Source: RUG714 sp964623515
Lineage (GTDB): Bacteria > Bacillota > Clostridia > Oscillospirales > Acutalibacteraceae
DNA: 64,000 bases
Direction of reading: 5' to 3'
Assembly: GCA_964623515.1 (NCBI GenBank)
Contig: CAZURV010000001.1
Coordinates: forward strand, 1 to 64,000
The position numbers and the translations under genes are program-made. Every line of letters begins with the position of its first letter. Positions within the stretch are counted from its first letter, which is position 1. Shown in pieces: positions 46,107 to 54,576 of this stretch. Below the pieces are notes generated by a model. The model worked only from the letters and a program-made list of their open reading frames with translations, ran no database searches and was not told the DNA's origin.

Positions 46107-46580
46107 TTAAACAATTATAATTGCAAGCGCAAATCCGCCGAGCAAAGATAATTTTTTTATTAGATTCCCTTTATTGCTGATTTCCGAGCGAGCGTCTTCC
46201 GCAGACTTTTCTATAAGATTCCGACTCATCTCACAAAGCTGCAACTGACCTTTGATATCGGTGAGCCCGAAAGAAGAAAAGAAAGACGATATATAATTCA
46301 AATCACTTTTCGAAAGAATTTTAAAATCACTGTTTTCATACATAACAAAATGTCCCGAAGACAATGACTTTTTAAAAAAATCAGATTTAAAATCGAATTT
46401 CATAATAATTTCGGAAGTCTTCCTGTGTGAAAACTCAATTTGATTTTCAGCAAAATCAAGAAACCTTAAAAAATCTTCAAGTGTTTCCAGCCTCTGCGTA
46501 TACAAATCCGAAAGTTTTTTCCCGATTAGTGAGGCAAGCACAATCACTACCGCCGCCGCTATAAATTTTACGTATTTCAT
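46107..46580 (-). CDS. spoIIIAB: Stage III sporulation protein AB
   Basis: The 157-aa protein starts with a membrane segment (MKYVKFIAAAVVIVLASLIG) and has a helical, T2SS-F-like cytosolic part before a C-terminal membrane segment, as in the family. Its first 104 nt are also read in another frame as the end of spoIIIAA. The ribosome binding site AAGGA is 12 nt away, so initiation may rely on coupling. Confidence 0.9.
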   Translation of the reverse strand: MKYVKFIAAAVVIVLASLIGKKLSDLYTQRLETLEDFLRFLDFAENQIEFSHRKTSEIIMKFDFKSDFFKKSLSSGHFVMYENSDFKILSKSDLNYISSFFSSFGLTDIKGQLQLCEMSRNLIEKSAEDARSEISNKGNLIKKLSLLGGFALAIIIV

Positions 46581-47475
46581 CAGTTGAATATATCCTTTTT
46601 ATTTTTCCGGGCTGTTCACCGCTTAGCTGCACCGCGCTCCCTGCCAGACCGCTGTCCATAATGTTTTTTATATAGGATTTAAACAGAAGTTCCCTTATAT
46701 CGGAAGCATGTGCCGTTGTGATGATTCCCGCTCCCATGGAAAAGCTTTTAAGCACGGCTCTCCCCTCATTTTCCTTTCCGATTTCATCAAACACGATATA
46801 TTCCGGAGAGAGTGTGCGCACTGCGTTCACAATTCCATTTTCCTTCGGAAAGGCATTGAGTATATCGGTATTAATTCCCACATCCATATTCGGAACACCG
46901 TTATGCAAAGCCGCAATTTCGCCCCGCTCGTCAATGATGCAAATTTTATGCATGCGATTTGAAAGCTGTCTGGCCAAATCGCGCAAAACAGTTGTTTTTC
47001 CGCTACAAGGCGGGCCGAAAATGATTAATCTCTGATTTATCAAATGCTTCATTATATCGTCCGCCGCACCTTTTATTTCTCGGGCGAAACGGAAATTAAG
47101 AGATGAAATATCTTTTGTTCCGATAACTTTTCCGTCTTTAACCACAGCTGTGCAAGCGACTCCTATTCTGTGTCCACCGCGGATTGTTATGTATGACTCC
47201 ATAATCGTATCGGCATGCGAATAAACCGAATAATCGCATAGCCTGTTAAAAATTTTATCAAAATCCTCAGCATCGCATACAACCGGTTCCCCCGTCCCGG
47301 TTACCTCCCTGCCTGAACTGTCAATTAAAAAAGATTTTTCAGAACCAATGATAACGAGAGGTTTGTTTTTTCTGAGCCTTACTTCCATTATCCCGCCGTT
47401 GAGTTTTAAGGCACTGCTGACAGGGACAGCGGCGGACGGCGTAAGATAATCTATAATTTCCTCAAACAATTTCAT
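46477..47475 (-). CDS. spoIIIAA: Stage III sporulation protein AA, secretion-type ATPase
   Basis: The 332-aa cytosolic ATPase has Walker A FGPPCSGKTTV (about 155) and Walker B-like YIVFDEIG, as in type II/IV secretion ATPases. It is thought to energise the SpoIIIA channel. The C-terminal 30 or so residues (after GKIKRIYSTDEI) extend beyond the usual family end and overlap spoIIIAB by 104 nt. Start ATG 47475 is preferred over GTG 47478, though neither has ideal spacing. A sigma-E-type promoter precedes it. Confidence 0.93.
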   Translation of the reverse strand: MKLFEEIIDYLTPSAAVPVSSALKLNGGIMEVRLRKNKPLVIIGSEKSFLIDSSGREVTGTGEPVVCDAEDFDKIFNRLCDYSVYSHADTIMESYITIRGGHRIGVACTAVVKDGKVIGTKDISSLNFRFAREIKGAADDIMKHLINQRLIIFGPPCSGKTTVLRDLARQLSNRMHKICIIDERGEIAALHNGVPNMDVGINTDILNAFPKENGIVNAVRTLSPEYIVFDEIGKENEGRAVLKSFSMGAGIITTAHASDIRELLFKSYIKNIMDSGLAGSAVQLSGEQPGKIKRIYSTDEIRKIYSGGGSDCACLTNREKTFGFVYAEAGNT

Positions 47476-47485
47476 CACCTAATTA

Positions 47486-47514
47486 AAGCTATGCGGACTT
47501 GTCCTTTAATATTA
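47486..47514 (-). promoter_or_regulatory. Candidate sigma-E promoter for the spoIIIA operon
   Basis: TAATATT (47508-47514), 14 nt, CATAGCTT (47486-47493) on the minus strand. The -35 matches the sigma-E pattern almost fully and the -10 keeps CATAnnnT. The spoIIIA operon is a known sigma-E target. Confidence 0.65.
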
Positions 47515-47524
47515 CTTATCTGTG

Positions 47525-47553
47525 TTGAAATAATCTTCCAATTGTGTTAAGAT
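47525..47553 (+). promoter_or_regulatory. Sigma-A promoter for the YfhO-family gene
   Basis: TTGAAA (47525-47530), 17 nt, TAAGAT (47548-47553), about 33 nt before the ATG. Confidence 0.6.
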
Positions 47554-47586
47554 GAAAACAATTACTAAATAAGCGGAAGGTAAAAT

Positions 47587-50493
47587 ATGGCAAAGAATAA
47601 AAAAAGAAAAAACTTTTTCAAAAGACTTTTTGAATCCGATAACTTTATTGCCGAGACATTCTGGGCAGTGATAATTTTCATACTCTCTTTCACGGTTTTC
47701 AGAATAGAATACATTAAAGGAAAAACCGTACTCGGAATCATTTTCTTTATTGTAAGCGCAATTCTTTTGGCATTTGCGGCCAATCTTATAAATGAAAAAT
47801 TCGGTGGAAATCGCGGTTTTGCAAAGATGATACGCGCAAACAAAGGCTCGTTTATTTCATTTTTTATAGCCGTCGGCATCATGATTTTTGCATATCTTGT
47901 TTATGAAATACGTCCGTTCGGCGACTACTGCGTTCTGGAAATGGATCTTTATCATCAGTATGGTCCGCTGTTCGCAGAGTTTTATGATAAAATTGCACAG
48001 GGGAAAAGCCTTCTGTATTCGTGGAATTCAGGCGGAGGTAGCGGCTTTCTCGGAAACTTTTTTAATTACCTTTCCAGTCCCCTAACTCCGATTATTTTCT
48101 GGTTTTCCAGAATCCATATTGTTGACGCAATCGATGCGCTTGTGCTGATAAAGTGTGCGTTTTCTGCCGCTTCGTTTTCTTACTTTTTAAAGAAACATTC
48201 CAATTCAAAATATATGCTGAATGTTCCTTTTGCACTCCTGTATGCATTTTCAGCATATTTTATCGCTTACTATTGGAATCTGATGTGGCTGGATGCCGTT
48301 GTCATTTTCCCGTTTGTGATGCTCGGAATAGAAAAGATAATCAATGAAAGGAAAGGAAAGCTTTACATCATAGCTCTCGCAGCAACAATGCTGACCAATT
48401 ATTACATGGCTTATATGGTCTGCATATTCAGCTGTGTTTATTTTCTTTGTTATTACTGGTCTCATTATTCGTTTACGGATTTATACGTTCCGAAAAGCAA
48501 AGATCTTCCGTTCTTCAGCAGAATCTATCAGTCAAAATTCATTAACACCGGATTTAAGTTTGTGTTCTGCTCGGTTTTTGCCGCTCTGATCAGCGCGTTT
48601 GCCCTGATTCCCGTATTTCTTACGCTTCAGTCTTCAAGCGCAATCGGCGGAAGTTTTCCGTCCGGATTTGAAACGTATTTTGATATACTGGATTATATTG
48701 CGGCGCATTTCGCTATGCTTGAGCCTACCGTAAGGAGTAGCGGTGGTGACGTCACCCCGAATGTTTACTGCGGAATCCTTACCATTCTTCTCATTCCGCT
48801 TTATATGATGAGCAAAAAAATAAGTTGGAAAGAAAAAACGGTAAACGTTGCGCTTCTTGCCTTTTTCTTCATTTGCTTCAACACAAATTACCTGAACTTT
48901 ATATGGCACGGCTTCCATTTCCCAAACGATTTGCCTTACAGATTTTCGTTCTTTTACAGTTTTATACTGCTGATTATGGCGTACAGAGTATTTGCAAATA
49001 TCAGAGAATATGGTTACAAAACAATTCTCTGCGTAGGCATCGGCTTTATTGCGTTCCTTGCATTATCACAGAAATTTGAACTCAGGTATGTTAACGGATA
49101 TACGATTTATGCAACCATAGCGTTTACTGCACTCTATATCCTCGTAATCTGCGCGGCTTCAAGCAAAAAAGTCGAAAAAAGCATTTTAACCGTGGTACTG
49201 ACCTGCAGCGTTGTGTCTGAAATTTTTATTTGTGATATTCCGAAATTCGGGTTCTCGGTAAATGAAAGTGATTACACGGGAGATTACAACGCTTACCGTT
49301 CGTCTATCAATGCAGTATATGAAAAAGATGACAGCGATGATTACCGAATCGAACTTAACGATATTCCGTCGGCGCTGCGTATGAGTCCCTGCTGGTACAA
49401 TTACGAAGGGATTTCCTGCTTTTCATCTATGGCAAGTGAAAACCTTTCCGACTTGCAGTTCAGGCTCGGCAATTTCAGCAACAGAATCAACAGCTTTATG
49501 TATCATAATCAAACGCCTGTTTACAATATGATGTTCGGCGTTAAATATGTGATTGACAACAATAATCCGTTTGCAACAAACAGTGCATATTATGACATGA
49601 CTGCCTTCGACGATGAAAATTCGCTGAAAACATATAAAAACAAATACTTCTCCGGTCTGGGGTTTGCCGTTAGCAACAAGCTACTTGAAGAATTCAATTA
49701 TAATGAAGAATGTAACCCCTTTGAACTTCAGAATGATTTTATGAAATATGCTTCTAATACCGATAAAGATGTTTTTCTGCCTGTTCAAGCAAAACTCAAT
49801 GGCACTGAAAACTGTAATATTACTTCGTTTGACGGAACAGGCAGGTCGGAATTCAAGAAACTCAGCGAAGAGGAAGATGCATTTATCAATATGACGTTCA
49901 CTGTGGAAAAAGACGCAAACTATTACGTTTTCCTCGCCACATCAAAACTTGAAAACGCTGTTTTCAGAATTGATGGAAAAGAAAAAACACAGCCTATTGA
50001 AGACGAACCGTACGTGCTTGATTTAGGCTATTTGAAAGAAGGAACGTCAGTTGATATAAAAGCACTCATAAGCGATGACGCAAACGAAGGCGTTTTTTAT
50101 CCGTGGATTTATTATTGCGATGACAACGCTTTCCGCGAAGCTTACGACATTTTAGCGGACAGCGGAGTATTCAAAATTGAAGAAAAAACCGATACTTATG
50201 TTAAAGGAACGGTAAACACAGGAAAAGACGAACTTCTGTACACATCCATTACGTATGACAAGAGCTGGAAAGTTTATGTTGACGGAAAAGAAACGAAGGC
50301 GCTTTCTCTCAAAGATTCTCTTATATGCGTGGATACGGGAGAAGGGGAACATACGGTTGAATTCAAATACGCGCCACAGGGATTAAAAACAGGCGTACTT
50401 ATTTCGTCGCTTACAATTGCGCTGACGGCATTATTTTATATCTTGAAATATCTGATTCTAAATAAAATAAGAAAAATTGTTGCAACCGTTTGA
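47587..50493 (+). CDS. YfhO-family polytopic membrane protein
   Basis: The 968-aa protein has about 12-14 membrane segments in its first 530 residues, a large extracellular beta-rich domain (about 550-930), and a final membrane helix with a basic tail. DLYHQYGPLFAEFYDK (about 120) and FLGNFFNYLSSPLT are YfhO-family landmarks. The GT-C-like fold suggests transfer of a sugar to a cell-wall polymer from a lipid-linked donor, as shown for YfhO in wall teichoic or lipoteichoic acid glycosylation; the substrate here is unknown. Start ATG follows GGAAGG. Confidence 0.88.
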   Translation: MAKNKKRKNFFKRLFESDNFIAETFWAVIIFILSFTVFRIEYIKGKTVLGIIFFIVSAILLAFAANLINEKFGGNRGFAKMIRANKGSFISFFIAVGIMIFAYLVYEIRPFGDYCVLEMDLYHQYGPLFAEFYDKIAQGKSLLYSWNSGGGSGFLGNFFNYLSSPLTPIIFWFSRIHIVDAIDALVLIKCAFSAASFSYFLKKHSNSKYMLNVPFALLYAFSAYFIAYYWNLMWLDAVVIFPFVMLGIEKIINERKGKLYIIALAATMLTNYYMAYMVCIFSCVYFLCYYWSHYSFTDLYVPKSKDLPFFSRIYQSKFINTGFKFVFCSVFAALISAFALIPVFLTLQSSSAIGGSFPSGFETYFDILDYIAAHFAMLEPTVRSSGGDVTPNVYCGILTILLIPLYMMSKKISWKEKTVNVALLAFFFICFNTNYLNFIWHGFHFPNDLPYRFSFFYSFILLIMAYRVFANIREYGYKTILCVGIGFIAFLALSQKFELRYVNGYTIYATIAFTALYILVICAASSKKVEKSILTVVLTCSVVSEIFICDIPKFGFSVNESDYTGDYNAYRSSINAVYEKDDSDDYRIELNDIPSALRMSPCWYNYEGISCFSSMASENLSDLQFRLGNFSNRINSFMYHNQTPVYNMMFGVKYVIDNNNPFATNSAYYDMTAFDDENSLKTYKNKYFSGLGFAVSNKLLEEFNYNEECNPFELQNDFMKYASNTDKDVFLPVQAKLNGTENCNITSFDGTGRSEFKKLSEEEDAFINMTFTVEKDANYYVFLATSKLENAVFRIDGKEKTQPIEDEPYVLDLGYLKEGTSVDIKALISDDANEGVFYPWIYYCDDNAFREAYDILADSGVFKIEEKTDTYVKGTVNTGKDELLYTSITYDKSWKVYVDGKETKALSLKDSLICVDTGEGEHTVEFKYAPQGLKTGVLISSLTIALTALFYILKYLILNKIRKIVATV

Positions 50494-50506
50494 TTTCACT
50501 GCATAA

Positions 50507-50542
50507 AAAACTCACGGAGTCTCTTATGACACCGTGAGTTTT
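50507..50542. terminator. Rho-independent terminator after the YfhO gene
   Basis: AAAACTCACGG pairs with CCGTGAGTTTT around a 14-nt loop that can pair further. T-runs occur on both strands, so it can also end spoIVA transcription. Confidence 0.85.
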
Positions 50543-50570
50543 TTTATGGGAAAATAAGGTTTACCCAAAC

Positions 50571-52052
50571 TCAAAGAATGATACAAATTAAACCGTTACA
50601 GCCCTCGTTAATTACGCGTTCAACGGTTTCACGCAGTTTGCCCCGTGCATCCATAGGCATACGGTAAAGTTTGTTATTCAGCCCTTCATTTACAATGGAA
50701 TAAATGGATTTACCAAATATATCGCTGTTCCAAATTTCTTTCGGGTTCTCCTCAAACTGTTTCATAAGGTAAAGTACCAAATCTTCACTTTGGCTTTCAC
50801 TGCCCACTATCGGGGCAACCTCTGTTTTAATATCCGCTTTGAGCATATGTATACTCGGTGCACTCGCACGCAACCTCACACCGTACCGTCCGCCCTGCTT
50901 CATCAGTTCCGGTTCTTCCAACGAAAGTTCATCCTGTTCCGGCATAACGATGCCATAACCGTACTCATTAACGTCATTAAGTGCCGCTTCAATTTTTTTA
51001 TATTTCATTTTAACTGTGCTCAGTTCTATCATTACGTTCATTAAATCCTGCTCATTTGCAATTTCAATACCCGTGTTTTCCTTTAAAATCTGATAGAACA
51101 ATCCATCTTTCATCACTACATCGATAGAAGCGCTTCCAACGGATAAATTCATCGAAGTAATTCTGCTACCGATGATGTTTTCACTCTTCTTCAGCAAAGC
51201 GCAGAAATTCTCCATATCTCTGATATGTCTTGTATCCGCTATGGCTGCATTCACAGATTCAAAAACATCTTTTTTCAGCCAATGCTCTTTAGGCAGGGAC
51301 AATAGCCAGTTCGGAAACTTAACCTCAATTTCATTGACCGGAAATTCAAAGAGAACCTGTGAAAGAATGGATTTAATTTTTGCTTCATCAAGTTCAATGC
51401 AGTTAACCGCTATAACAGGAACGGCATACTTAACGGTAAGTTCATCGGCAAGTTCCTGTGCCGAACTGCTTTCCGGTTCAAGGCAATTCAAAAGCACAAC
51501 AAAAGGTTTGTTGATTGATTTTAATTCGTCAATTACCCTCTCTTCCGCTTCTTCGTATTCATCGCGGGGAATATCGCTTATACTGCCGTCGGTTGTGATA
51601 ACTATTCCGATTGTTGAATGCTCCGAAATCACTTTTTTCGTGCCAAGCTCCGCCGCCATATTAAACGGTATTTCATGGTCATACCAAGGCGTATGCACCA
51701 TACGAGGATTTTCATCTTCAATATATCCGATGGCGCTCGGAACAACAAATCCCACACAGTCTACAAGACGGACTCTAAAAAACGCACCGTCATCAAGCGT
51801 AATTTCAACCGCTTCCTCCGGGATAAACTTAGGTTCTGTAGTCATAATCGTACGTCCGCCGGATGACTGCGGCATCTCGTCAATTGCTCTTTCTCTCTCA
51901 TACTCGCCCTCTATATTCGGAACAACGATGCTGTCGAGAAAATTTTTTATGAAAGTTGATTTACCGCTTCTGACCGGTCCTACAACGCCTAAATATATAT
52001 CTCCCCCTGTTCTCGCGGATATATCTTTATAAATGCTTCCTGATGCTGCCAT
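50571..52052 (-). CDS. spoIVA: Stage IV sporulation protein A, coat-base ATPase
   Basis: SpoIVA polymerises with ATP hydrolysis into the platform for the spore coat. The 493-aa protein has the P-loop GPVRSGKS at 25-32, near the start of a TRAFAC-like ATPase domain, the GGRTIMTTEPKFIPEEA segment, and ends with the conserved hydrophobic CNGLICIIL tail. The second ATG (52052) is used because the first, 15 nt upstream, lies in the GGAGG ribosome binding site. A sigma-E-type promoter is upstream. SpoVM and a SipL-like protein, its partners, lie about 7 kb away. Confidence 0.97.
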   Translation of the reverse strand: MAASGSIYKDISARTGGDIYLGVVGPVRSGKSTFIKNFLDSIVVPNIEGEYERERAIDEMPQSSGGRTIMTTEPKFIPEEAVEITLDDGAFFRVRLVDCVGFVVPSAIGYIEDENPRMVHTPWYDHEIPFNMAAELGTKKVISEHSTIGIVITTDGSISDIPRDEYEEAEERVIDELKSINKPFVVLLNCLEPESSSAQELADELTVKYAVPVIAVNCIELDEAKIKSILSQVLFEFPVNEIEVKFPNWLLSLPKEHWLKKDVFESVNAAIADTRHIRDMENFCALLKKSENIIGSRITSMNLSVGSASIDVVMKDGLFYQILKENTGIEIANEQDLMNVMIELSTVKMKYKKIEAALNDVNEYGYGIVMPEQDELSLEEPELMKQGGRYGVRLRASAPSIHMLKADIKTEVAPIVGSESQSEDLVLYLMKQFEENPKEIWNSDIFGKSIYSIVNEGLNNKLYRMPMDARGKLRETVERVINEGCNGLICIIL

Positions 52053-52104
52053 TATTTTTTCCTCCATATGATTTCAAGTTTCAGTATAAACCGATTATCA
52101 ATAA

Positions 52105-52133
52105 TAATTATGCCATACAAGCAAAGATTATGA
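52105..52133 (-). promoter_or_regulatory. Candidate sigma-E promoter for spoIVA
   Basis: TCATAAT (52127-52133), 14 nt, CATAATTA (52105-52112) on the minus strand, about 50 nt before the start. The -35 has one mismatch; the -10 keeps CATA but not the last T. Confidence 0.5.
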
Positions 52134-52181
52134 CTAAAACCACACATCGGCAATTATCCGCAGCAAAAGTATATAAATCAC

Positions 52182-52221
52182 AAAAAGCCGCCCCTGCCAT
52201 AAGGACAGAGAGCGGTTTTTT
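52182..52221 (-). terminator. Terminator-like hairpin upstream of spoIVA
   Basis: AAAAAGCCGC (52182-52191) and GCGGTTTTTT (52212-52221) pair with a G-U; on the minus strand a T-run (CTTTTTG) follows. It would stop transcripts coming from the ABC genes before they reach spoIVA. Confidence 0.55.
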
Positions 52222-52467
52222 AATAAATCTATTCTTTTTTACTGCTCAAAAAGCATTTTCCCTGTAACCATCCATAACCGAAGGCACAAGTTTAAGCAAA
52301 GCGCTACACACTTCACCATATTCAATACACAAATCAAAAAATCATATGCCGTCTGTAAAGCTACTACGCAACCAAACGGAAGTGACAACTCATTTTGATG
52401 CTCAGCCGCGTAAATCCCGCCACAGCATCTTGTGTGGCGGATATCTTCAACGCACAGTGTCTTTTAC
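52222..52467. other. Non-coding stretch upstream of repeat copy B
   Basis: This part of the 680-nt gap between spoIVA and the ABC genes has no gene with a ribosome binding site. The only structure is a hairpin CCGCCACA/TGTGGCGG (52417-52440), next to the dispersed repeat and possibly part of its right flank. It is absent next to copy A. Confidence 0.5.
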
Positions 52468-52604
52468 ATCGGAGCAGTGCTCCATCAAGTCCGCTTGAAA
52501 CGGGGCTTGCAAACGATTACAACCTGCGGAGGGTTTTAGTTGGGAGATTTATCACTCCCACTGAAATTCTGAAATGACCCGACTAAGAGGCGGGGACATC
52601 AGCG
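52468..52604 (-). repeat. Dispersed intergenic repeat, copy B (inverted)
   Basis: Read on the minus strand this matches copy A (30252-30409) from ATGTCCC to CTCCGAT, with a few substitutions and loss of about 20 nt around the GGAGCG palindrome. The central hairpin TTTCAGTGGGAG...CTCCCAACT is kept but imperfect. It lies 128 nt after the stop of the ABC gene (52732) and in that gene's sense, as copy A does for thyX. No open frame. Confidence 0.8.
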
Positions 52605-52731
52605 CATAGTTAAAAATGCATCCGTTTAAATCGTCTGCTTTTGTTTTATCGGCGGTGCAAAATGAAAGAGTCGTCGGTAAAAATATTGCACAAGCAGTAA
52701 AACACAAGAAATCCGCTTCAGCAGAAAACTT

Positions 52732-54576
52732 TTATGCAGTTTCAGCAGGCACGTTAAACTGTGAATTATACAAATCTGCATAGAATCCGCCTTTATCCAT
52801 TAGCTGTTTATGCGTTCCGCTTTCCACAACATCACCATTGTTCAGCACAAAAATAATATCTGCATTCTTTATTGTTGACAGTCTGTGCGCAATCACAAAA
52901 CTTGTTCTGCCCTTAACGATTTCATCCATTGCATTCTGAATCAGCTGTTCGGTTCTCGTATCGACCGAACTTGTCGCCTCGTCAAGAATAAGAATTTTAG
53001 GATTTGCAAGAAAAGCCCTTGCGATAGTCAGCAGTTGTTTCTGCCCCTGTGAAATATTTGTGGCTTCTTCGTCTATAACCGTATTATATCCATCGGGCAA
53101 AGTGCTTATAAAATGATGCGCATGCGCCGCTTTTGCCGCGTTAATTACATCATCGTCCGTTGCGCCGAGATTCCCGTAACGAATATTCTCCATAATTGTT
53201 CCGCTGAAAAGCCATGTGTCCTGAAGCACCATTGCGATTGCACTTCTGAAATCGCTTCTGTTAAAATCTCTGATATCAAGTCCGTCCACGAGAATCGCGC
53301 CTTCATTTACATCATAAAAACGCATAAGCAGTTTTATAATGGTTGTTTTTCCTGCGCCGGTCGGTCCGACTATGGCAACTTTTGTGCCTTTTGATATATT
53401 TGCGGAAAAATCATGAATGATTTCCCTGTCCGGCGTATAGCCGAATTTGATATGCGCGAATTGTACGCTTCCTTCTATATCATCAGGATTCATCGGATTG
53501 TTTACGGTTATGTCTTCTTCCTCTGCGCTGAGAAATTCAAAAACACGCTCTGCAGCAGCAACGGTAGACTGAAGCATATTGCTGACCTGCGCAATCTGCC
53601 CCAAAGGCGATGTGAAATTCCTGACATACTGAATGAACGACTGTATATCACCTACTGCAATGGAGCCTTGGATTACAAGATAACCTCCGAATATCGCCAC
53701 GGCAACATAACCGAGATTGCCGATAAACTGCATAATCGGATGCATAAGACCTGACAGTGCCTGACTCTTCCATGCAGATTCATATAGCTTATCGTTTTCT
53801 TTATTAAACTGTTCCCTAACTTCATCCTCAGCATTGAAAACTTTTACAACAGTATGACCGCCATAAATTTCTTCAACCTCACCGTTAACGGTTCCGAGAT
53901 ATTTCTGTTGACTTAAAAAGTATTTCTGACTGTGCTTTGCAACGATTGCAACAACTGCAAGAGAAAGCGGAAGAGTCAGCAAAATAACAATTGTCATAGG
54001 CAGACTTATGCTGAACATCATAACCGTGATTCCGACTATGGTTACAATACCTTGAATAACCTGCGTTGCAGACTGATTAAGTCCCGTAGCCAAAGTGTCA
54101 ACGTCATTTGTTATTCTTGAAAGCACTTCTCCGTGCGTAAACTTATCATAATAACTCATCGGAAGCCTGTGAAGCTTTGCACTGAGTTCAGAACGCATAC
54201 GATAGGATATTTTCTGCGTGATACCCGCCATAATAAATCCCTGCGCCCACTGAAGCACACCGCTGATAATATACAAAGCAAGCGTAATGAGCAAAATTTT
54301 GCCAACTTTGTTAAAATCAATTCCGCCGCTTCCCTGTATTTTGGAAACAAGACCGTGGTAAATCTCCGTTGTGGCATTTCCGAGCACTTTTGGAGAAATA
54401 ACGGTAAATACAGTTGAACCTACCGCAAAGAGAAAAACCACAAGCATGCCAAACCTGTATTTGCCGATATACTGAAAAAGTTTTTTGACCGTACCTTTAA
54501 AATCTTTCGCCTTTTCACCGGGCACACCTTTTCCATGAGGTCCGCGCGGAGGTCTTGAATTATTTAGATGTGCCAT
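52732..54576 (-). CDS. ABC exporter half-transporter, canonical-catalytic subunit
   Basis: A 614-aa half-transporter with six membrane helices (about 45-330) and a C-terminal ATPase. Walker A is GPTGAGKTT, Walker B is LILDEATSSVD with the catalytic Glu, and the switch is AHRLST with the usual His. Its signature loop is degenerate (ISQGQ). Start ATG 54576 has GGAGGAGG upstream; the frame is open 17 codons further without support. It overlaps its partner gene by 17 nt, so the pair should form a heterodimer. Substrate unknown; multidrug or peptide export is likely. Confidence 0.92.
   Translation of the reverse strand: MAHLNNSRPPRGPHGKGVPGEKAKDFKGTVKKLFQYIGKYRFGMLVVFLFAVGSTVFTVISPKVLGNATTEIYHGLVSKIQGSGGIDFNKVGKILLITLALYIISGVLQWAQGFIMAGITQKISYRMRSELSAKLHRLPMSYYDKFTHGEVLSRITNDVDTLATGLNQSATQVIQGIVTIVGITVMMFSISLPMTIVILLTLPLSLAVVAIVAKHSQKYFLSQQKYLGTVNGEVEEIYGGHTVVKVFNAEDEVREQFNKENDKLYESAWKSQALSGLMHPIMQFIGNLGYVAVAIFGGYLVIQGSIAVGDIQSFIQYVRNFTSPLGQIAQVSNMLQSTVAAAERVFEFLSAEEEDITVNNPMNPDDIEGSVQFAHIKFGYTPDREIIHDFSANISKGTKVAIVGPTGAGKTTIIKLLMRFYDVNEGAILVDGLDIRDFNRSDFRSAIAMVLQDTWLFSGTIMENIRYGNLGATDDDVINAAKAAHAHHFISTLPDGYNTVIDEEATNISQGQKQLLTIARAFLANPKILILDEATSSVDTRTEQLIQNAMDEIVKGRTSFVIAHRLSTIKNADIIFVLNNGDVVESGTHKQLMDKGGFYADLYNSQFNVPAETA

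Noticed and set aside
46477..46580. Frameshifted or broken spoIIIAA
   Set aside because: The family core is complete before the overlap, so this is an extension rather than a truncation; kept only as an overlap finding.
52616..52783. Plus-strand 55-codon frame (starts MHPFKSSAF)
   Set aside because: No ribosome binding site, overlaps the end of the ABC gene on the other strand, and has no recognisable pattern.
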